From an uncultured Lachnospiraceae bacterium (GTDB lineage Bacteria; Bacillota; Clostridia; Lachnospirales; Lachnospiraceae), in contig CAKRNW010000079.1 in NCBI GenBank assembly GCA_934371505.1, positions 1 through 10,602 of the forward strand: 10,602 bases of DNA, in the 5' to 3' direction. A model generated the notes under the pieces. It did no database searches, was not told where the DNA came from, and was given only the letters and a program-made list of their open reading frames with translations. Below are positions 6,660 through 10,602 of the stretch, piece by piece. The stretch's first letter is position 1, and the number at the start of each line of letters is the position of its first letter. Made by a program: the position numbers and the translations under genes.

Positions 6660-8345
6660 TTAGTCCAATTTGCTGTTGTAAATTTCCAGTGCAGCTTCGA
6701 TATCACCCATCTTGTTGATCTCTGTAATGTAGTTATCCCAGTCGTCAAAGGAACGCTCGCCCTTGATGAACTTGATTTTCTGCTCTTTTGCATAGGTTTC
6801 AACAGGAGTCATGATGTTTGCATAATCACTTGCTTCATCTGCAGAAATGGAAGGGTTAGGCTGTCCGTCTCTTGGGCAGGTATTGGAAGCATCCATTACG
6901 CGGCTGGAGAAAGCTACCAGCTTCTCGTTTACGATCTCGCCATCCCAGTAAATAGGAGCTGCTTCAGAGGTTTCGATTCTCCACAGATCCATATCCTGAG
7001 TCTGAGGGAAGATACCGGAACGAACGGAAACGGATATGGGCATTCCAAGCTCTGCAAACTGGCTCTTGTCAACTGTCAGATGCTTTGCGCCGTCGGTTTC
7101 TTCATAGGTTTCTCCTTTAATGCCCCAGTTCAAAAGATCGATCACATCCTGGTCATACTGCACATCCATGAATTTTACAAGCTCTTCTGCTACAGGAGAC
7201 TGTGCGGAGATTACCATGCCATACTTAGAATTGAACTCATACTCGCTGGCAAACTCTCTCTCAAACTGCCATGCCTGATCGGGATAAGCATCAGAGGTAG
7301 GATTGGGTACTGCAACCCACTCTTCATCCGGACGATCCACTGCCCAGCTGCCGGGATATCCTTCCCATGCGGAAGGCAGGATCACTGCAGTGCCGGACTC
7401 TAAGTCAGCATTTCCCATATCGGTTGTGTAGGTAAAGTAATCGGGAGAGATCAGGCCCTCTGTATAAATCTTATTCAAATATTCCAGAGCCAGTTTATAA
7501 TCATCAGATACAGGACCATACTGGAACTTAGTGCCATCATAGTAACGGTTTGCGGCAGTGTGGTATGCGCGGAATATTACATCCTCGGGATTCTGCCACT
7601 CTTCCAGCTGTACGATGGGGTACTTGGATACGCCTGCATCCTTCACAGCCTTGGCAACCTCGTATACTTCATCCAAAGTGGTGGGAATCTTCAGGTTCAG
7701 TTCCTTTAACACGCTGTTCTTTACTGCCATCATGGTAGACTCTGCGCCATGAGCAGAACCGGTAGGCGTGATATTTAAGTTGTAGCCTGCATAAATGCTG
7801 CCTTCCGGTGTGAACAGATTCTTCTGGCTGTTAGGATACTTATCCAAAAATCCCTTGTAATTGGGCATCTCATCCATGTACTTGGACAGATCCAGGTAAA
7901 GTCCCTTGGAGCCGTACTCATCCGCCATTAATTTTGCGGTATTGGTGTTGGAGTAGAACAAGGTCAATATATCCGGAAGATCTCCGCCTGCATTGATCAC
8001 CTGAAGCTTCTCTGTGTAGTCACCGGTGTGGATATACTCAAAAGTAATGTCCAAAGGTCTTCCCATCTTTTCTTCACACAGCTCGATCCACTTTTTCTGA
8101 ATCTCTGTGTCTTCCGGGGACTTGTCTCCAAAGTATACGGTAGTCACCTTGAATTTCAATGCTTCCTGGTTTTCGGACTTTGCTTCTTCACTGCCTGCTT
8201 CCTTGGAAGCCTCCTGTGTCTTTTCGGTTGTTCCTGTGCTTGCGTTTCCGGAAGCGTTGTTACCTCCTGCGGATCCACAGCCTGCCAACAGCATTGCTGC
8301 ACACAGCCCCATGGCTGCAGCCTTTGTGATGTTCTTTCTCTTCAT
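6660..8345 (-). CDS. Sugar ABC transporter solute-binding lipoprotein (LplA/YtcQ-like)
   Basis: I choose the ATG at 8345 (561 residues). It has AGGAGGT at the right distance and is followed at once by a lipoprotein signal peptide, MKRKNITKAAAMGLCAAMLL then AGC, with the lipobox cysteine at residue 23. A Ser/Gly/Glu/Lys-rich tether (about 24-64) links the membrane anchor to the binding domain. The mature part has features of family 1 extracellular solute-binding proteins: GDYTEKLQVINAGGDLPDIL (about 107-126), KGLYLDLSKYMDE, IPTTLDEVYEVAKAVKDAG, and DVIDLLNWGIKGETYEE near the C-terminal half. Length and order match the long LplA/YtcQ group that works with LplB and LplC permeases. It would sit on the outer face of the membrane and deliver an oligosaccharide to the two permeases encoded upstream. 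The ligand cannot be named from sequence. Confidence 0.93.
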   Translation of the reverse strand: MKRKNITKAAAMGLCAAMLLAGCGSAGGNNASGNASTGTTEKTQEASKEAGSEEAKSENQEALKFKVTTVYFGDKSPEDTEIQKKWIELCEEKMGRPLDITFEYIHTGDYTEKLQVINAGGDLPDILTLFYSNTNTAKLMADEYGSKGLYLDLSKYMDEMPNYKGFLDKYPNSQKNLFTPEGSIYAGYNLNITPTGSAHGAESTMMAVKNSVLKELNLKIPTTLDEVYEVAKAVKDAGVSKYPIVQLEEWQNPEDVIFRAYHTAANRYYDGTKFQYGPVSDDYKLALEYLNKIYTEGLISPDYFTYTTDMGNADLESGTAVILPSAWEGYPGSWAVDRPDEEWVAVPNPTSDAYPDQAWQFEREFASEYEFNSKYGMVISAQSPVAEELVKFMDVQYDQDVIDLLNWGIKGETYEETDGAKHLTVDKSQFAELGMPISVSVRSGIFPQTQDMDLWRIETSEAAPIYWDGEIVNEKLVAFSSRVMDASNTCPRDGQPNPSISADEASDYANIMTPVETYAKEQKIKFIKGERSFDDWDNYITEINKMGDIEAALEIYNSKLD

Positions 8346-8350
8346 AAGAT

Positions 8351-8357
8351 ACCTCCT
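8351..8357 (-). promoter_or_regulatory. Ribosome binding site that fixes the lipoprotein start
   Basis: The minus strand carries AGGAGGT five bases before the ATG at 8345. This near-perfect Shine-Dalgarno sequence, followed immediately by a signal peptide, decides against the longer frame that opens at 8516 inside the preceding permease gene. Confidence 0.9.
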
Positions 8358-8449
8358 GGTCATATTATAGTATATATTGTTTTGGCTTCTACTTTTGTTT
8401 CTGCCATTGTACACATTTTGCGAACGGCACGGTGAACGTCCCCTTTTCC
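8358..8449 (-). promoter_or_regulatory. Gap before the lipoprotein gene with a possible -10 box
   Basis: The 104 bases between permease 2 and the lipoprotein gene are longer than other gaps within the transporter block. A perfect TATAAT lies on the minus strand at 8369-8364, but no convincing -35 box is seen 16-18 bases upstream, and it lies very close to the ribosome binding site. A GC-rich patch with two CGTTC copies (about 8422-8439) follows the permease stop without forming a clear hairpin. An extra promoter for the binding protein is possible but weakly supported. Confidence 0.3.
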
Positions 8450-9364
8450 TTACCCCTTCACGCCTCCTAGCATAACGCCGGTAGCAAAGTATTTCTGGAT
8501 AAAGGGATAAATGCACATGATCGGTAGCATGATGATCACGATGGTTGCCATCTGGATATTGGCCGGTGTGATGGTGTTATTTCTAAACATCTGCATCACG
8601 GAAGGATCCATATTGTTGAATACGGTGGTATTAAACAGGATCTTTCTGAGGATCATCTGCACCGGATAGTATTTCTCAGAGTTTAAATAGATCAATGCGG
8701 AATACCAGTCATTCCACTTTCCTACTATGGTAAAGAGGGACACTGCCGCAATGATCGCCTTAGACAGCGGCATGATGATCTGTATCAGGATACGAAACTC
8801 TCCTGCACCGTCGATTCTGGCCGATTCTCTCATACAAGGATCAATGCCCTCAAAGAAGGTTCTAAACAGGATCAAATTGTAAGCCGTCACCACGAAGGGA
8901 ATGATCATTACCAACGGATTGTTGATCAGATGGATCTCCTTCATCAGCAAATAGGTCGGTATGGCGCCGCCGCTGAAGAACATGGTGATCGTAATGAAAA
9001 TGGTGATACCCTTCCTTAACGGAAATTCCTTGATCGTCAATGGGTAAGCCGTCAGTGCCGTCAAAATGATCACCAGAGCCGTATGTGATATGGCATAAAT
9101 AATGGTGTTTAAATAGGACCTTAAGATCATGCCATCCTGCATCACCTTCTTGTAACCTTCCAAAGTAAATCCATGGGGCCATAAGAATAGGCCGCCCTTC
9201 TGGATTTCCGATCCCACGGAAAAGGATACACACACCACATGGATTACCGGTGCCAGCATGATCGCCGAGATCACCAGCATGATACAGATATTTATCAAAT
9301 TAAAGATTCTGTCACTGAAACTGACTTTCATTCTTTTCTTCTTTACTACTTGCGTCTTGCTCAT
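8450..9364 (-). CDS. Sugar ABC transporter permease, LplC/YtcP type
   Basis: This 304-residue inner-membrane protein is the second permease of a CUT1-type carbohydrate importer. Hydrophobic segments appear at about residues 23-48, 88-108, 119-139, 150-170, 198-216 and 271-290, consistent with six membrane spans. The ATPase-docking EAA-type motif reads ESARIDGAGEFRILIQIIMP (180-199). The C-terminus YFATGVMLGGVKG closely follows the family ending. The start is well supported by AAAGGAGGAG just before the ATG, 21 bases after the stop of permease 1, so the two genes are translated from one message. It should form the membrane channel with permease 1. No ATPase gene lies in the window, so a shared MsmK/MsmX-type ATPase is expected elsewhere. 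Confidence 0.94.
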   Translation of the reverse strand: MSKTQVVKKKRMKVSFSDRIFNLINICIMLVISAIMLAPVIHVVCVSFSVGSEIQKGGLFLWPHGFTLEGYKKVMQDGMILRSYLNTIIYAISHTALVIILTALTAYPLTIKEFPLRKGITIFITITMFFSGGAIPTYLLMKEIHLINNPLVMIIPFVVTAYNLILFRTFFEGIDPCMRESARIDGAGEFRILIQIIMPLSKAIIAAVSLFTIVGKWNDWYSALIYLNSEKYYPVQMILRKILFNTTVFNNMDPSVMQMFRNNTITPANIQMATIVIIMLPIMCIYPFIQKYFATGVMLGGVKG

Positions 9365-9368
9365 TTTT

Positions 9369-9378
9369 CTCCTCCTTT
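9369..9378 (-). promoter_or_regulatory. Strong ribosome binding site for permease 2
   Basis: AAAGGAGGAG on the minus strand lies five bases before the ATG at 9364, in the short gap after permease 1. It supports this start and tight co-expression of the two permeases. Confidence 0.85.
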
Positions 9379-9385
9379 ACTTTCC

Positions 9386-10321
9386 TTACCACAAACTGTT
9401 GTCGCTGATCTTCTTACTTAAGAAGTTGGCTATCAAAAGCATTACAAAGGATAATAATGAGGTCAAAAGACCGATTGCCGTGGTATATTCAAACTTGCCG
9501 CCCAGGATACCTTCTCTGTAAACATAGGTACCGATAATATCTGCTGTCTCATAGGTGGACTCATTGTAAAGAAGCAATACCTTGGTAAAATCAGAGGAAA
9601 TGATCTTTCCGCTTTCCAGGATCAGCATAATGGTGGTGGTAGGGATGATCGCTGGCCAGGATACATACCGGATCCTCTGCCATCTGTTGGCTCCGTCCAG
9701 CGTTGCCGCCTCATGAAGCTGCGGATCTACCGCGGAAAGTGCTGCCAGATACACGATAGTGCCCCATCCAAGTCCCTGCCAGATATTGCTGGCGATGAAG
9801 ATGGTCCTAAAGTACTTAGGATCTGTCATAAAGGAAATGGCTTGTCCTCCAAAAGCTTCCCTGATCACATTGATGACGCCGTCCACACTGCAAAAGCTCT
9901 TTACCAGTCCTACAATTACCACCGTGGAAATGAAATATGGCATATAGGAAATGGACTGTACCGCTTTTTTGAACTTGGCGCTTGTCAGCTGATCCATCAA
10001 AAGAGCGAAGATGATCGGCGCCGGGAAGCTCCACAGCAGCGTATAAATTCCTAACAGCAGTGTATTTCTGATCAACCGGAACAAGTAAGGATTGGAAAGA
10101 AACTGTTTGAAGTATTTCAATCCTACCCAGTTGTTCATGGCAAACATGCCATCCACCGGATTATAATTTTGAAATGCGATCACGATTCCGTACATGGGTA
10201 TGTAGGAAAAGATGAATACTGCCGCCAGTCCCGGCAGAGACATCAGGATCAATGCCCTGTACTCCACACACCGTTTCCAGAAGCTTTTTTGAGGCACTAC
10301 TTTGGATTGTTTCTTTTTCAT
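9386..10321 (-). CDS. Sugar ABC transporter permease, LplB type
   Basis: This is a 311-residue membrane protein. An in-frame TAA directly precedes the ATG at 10321, so the start cannot lie further upstream; AGGCGG serves as a modest ribosome binding site. After a basic N-terminus, hydrophobic stretches occur at about 23-50, 84-109, 128-142, 171-195, 225-240 and 280-300, fitting six membrane spans. The family opening SLPGLAAVFIFSYIPMYGIV is clear. The EAA loop EAATLDGANRWQRIRYVSWP (204-223) contacts the ATPase. LplB-type permeases pair with LplC-type partners and a long lipoprotein to import oligosaccharides. As the first gene of the visible operon, it likely sets the start of the transcript that continues through the enzymes. 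Confidence 0.94.
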   Translation of the reverse strand: MKKKQSKVVPQKSFWKRCVEYRALILMSLPGLAAVFIFSYIPMYGIVIAFQNYNPVDGMFAMNNWVGLKYFKQFLSNPYLFRLIRNTLLLGIYTLLWSFPAPIIFALLMDQLTSAKFKKAVQSISYMPYFISTVVIVGLVKSFCSVDGVINVIREAFGGQAISFMTDPKYFRTIFIASNIWQGLGWGTIVYLAALSAVDPQLHEAATLDGANRWQRIRYVSWPAIIPTTTIMLILESGKIISSDFTKVLLLYNESTYETADIIGTYVYREGILGGKFEYTTAIGLLTSLLSFVMLLIANFLSKKISDNSLW

Positions 10322-10602
10322 TTACTTTCCGCCTTTCCATAACCTTCTTCTTTTTCTTTTTCATCTTTAGAACACCTTTTCATGAGCCGAATGCCTTATC
10401 ACCAATCTGTCTTTCTACACTTCTCAATGCTTTGTTGGTTTCGTCATTTTGTAAGTCATCTTGGTTCTTCGCTTGCTATGATTTGAATAAATCGCACAAT
10501 AGAAAGCCGTTCAACGCTCAATTTTCCGTCATTATTTCATTTTTTAACATTTGTCTTAAGTTTTGATGATGACCTTAAAAAGTGATTATCAATCTTTCAT
10601 GG
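10322..10602 (-). promoter_or_regulatory. Upstream non-coding region with a candidate operon promoter
   Basis: No credible gene covers this stretch. The best promoter-like match on the minus strand is TTAAGA (10559-10554), 17 bases, then AATAAT (10536-10531), which resembles a sigma-A promoter (four and five of six consensus bases). It would give a leader of about 200 bases. A weaker alternative is TTGAAC with TTTATT 17 bases downstream, further into the leader. No clear riboswitch, catabolite-repression site or terminator is visible. No upstream regulator gene is in the window, so what controls the operon is unknown. Confidence 0.35.

Noticed and set aside
6633..7403. 256-codon plus-strand open frame
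   Set aside because: It is antisense to the well-supported lipoprotein gene and shows no recognisable domain.
8346..8516. Longer lipoprotein start adding 57 residues
   Set aside because: It overlaps the permease 2 gene and would bury the signal peptide; the ATG at 8345 has a strong AGGAGGT and begins the signal peptide.
10161..10364. Small lysine-rich frame upstream of and overlapping permease 1
   Set aside because: It starts with a lysine run and continues as an out-of-frame reading of the permease gene; composition is not protein-like and nothing supports translation.
1..10602. CRISPR arrays, tRNA or rRNA genes, toxin-antitoxin or defence genes
   Set aside because: No regularly spaced repeats, cloverleaf sequences or ribosomal RNA motifs were seen, and no open frame carries a defence-system signature.

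Overview
The window reads as low-to-mid-GC Firmicutes DNA, most likely a gut clostridium of the Lachnospiraceae. The grounds are an LplB/LplC (YtcP-type) sugar permease pair with a lipoprotein binding protein and no ATPase, FabK-type enoyl-ACP reductase sequence, AGGAGG ribosome binding sites and short T-tailed terminators. This assignment is inference from gene style. No 16S or other marker is present.

The intact genes all lie on the minus strand and read right to left: sugar ABC permease 1 (9386-10321), permease 2 (8450-9364), the solute-binding lipoprotein (6660-8345), a large six-hairpin glycosidase resembling GH95 (3685-6456), a parallel beta-helix protein (2174-3670), and a Gfo/Idh/MocA oxidoreductase (1112-2145) that is broken. 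A T-tailed hairpin at 1021-1067 closes the operon. A second hairpin at 6616-6647, just after the binding-protein gene, probably makes transporter expression higher than enzyme expression. A cluster of palindromes (6508-6585) sits between that hairpin and the glycosidase gene.

The locus looks like a Gram-positive polysaccharide-utilisation operon. The lipoprotein captures an oligosaccharide, the two permeases import it with a shared ATPase encoded elsewhere, and the glycosidase and beta-helix protein process it inside the cell, since neither has a signal peptide. The sugar is not identifiable from sequence alone; a pectin-derived or fucose/galactose-containing oligosaccharide is the leading guess.

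Left of the operon terminator (1-1010) lies a small graveyard of broken genes: a frameshifted tyrosine recombinase fragment on the plus strand, a fabK with an internal deletion and a lost 3' end, an acyl carrier protein lacking its N-terminus, and a frameshifted gene I cannot identify. The fabK and oxidoreductase deletions both fall at glycine-glycine codon pairs, which suggests deletion between short GC-rich repeats. Nothing in the window is clearly a new defence or mobile system. The most interesting items are the uncharacterised glycosidase/beta-helix pair, the palindrome cluster, and the shared deletion pattern in the decayed genes.
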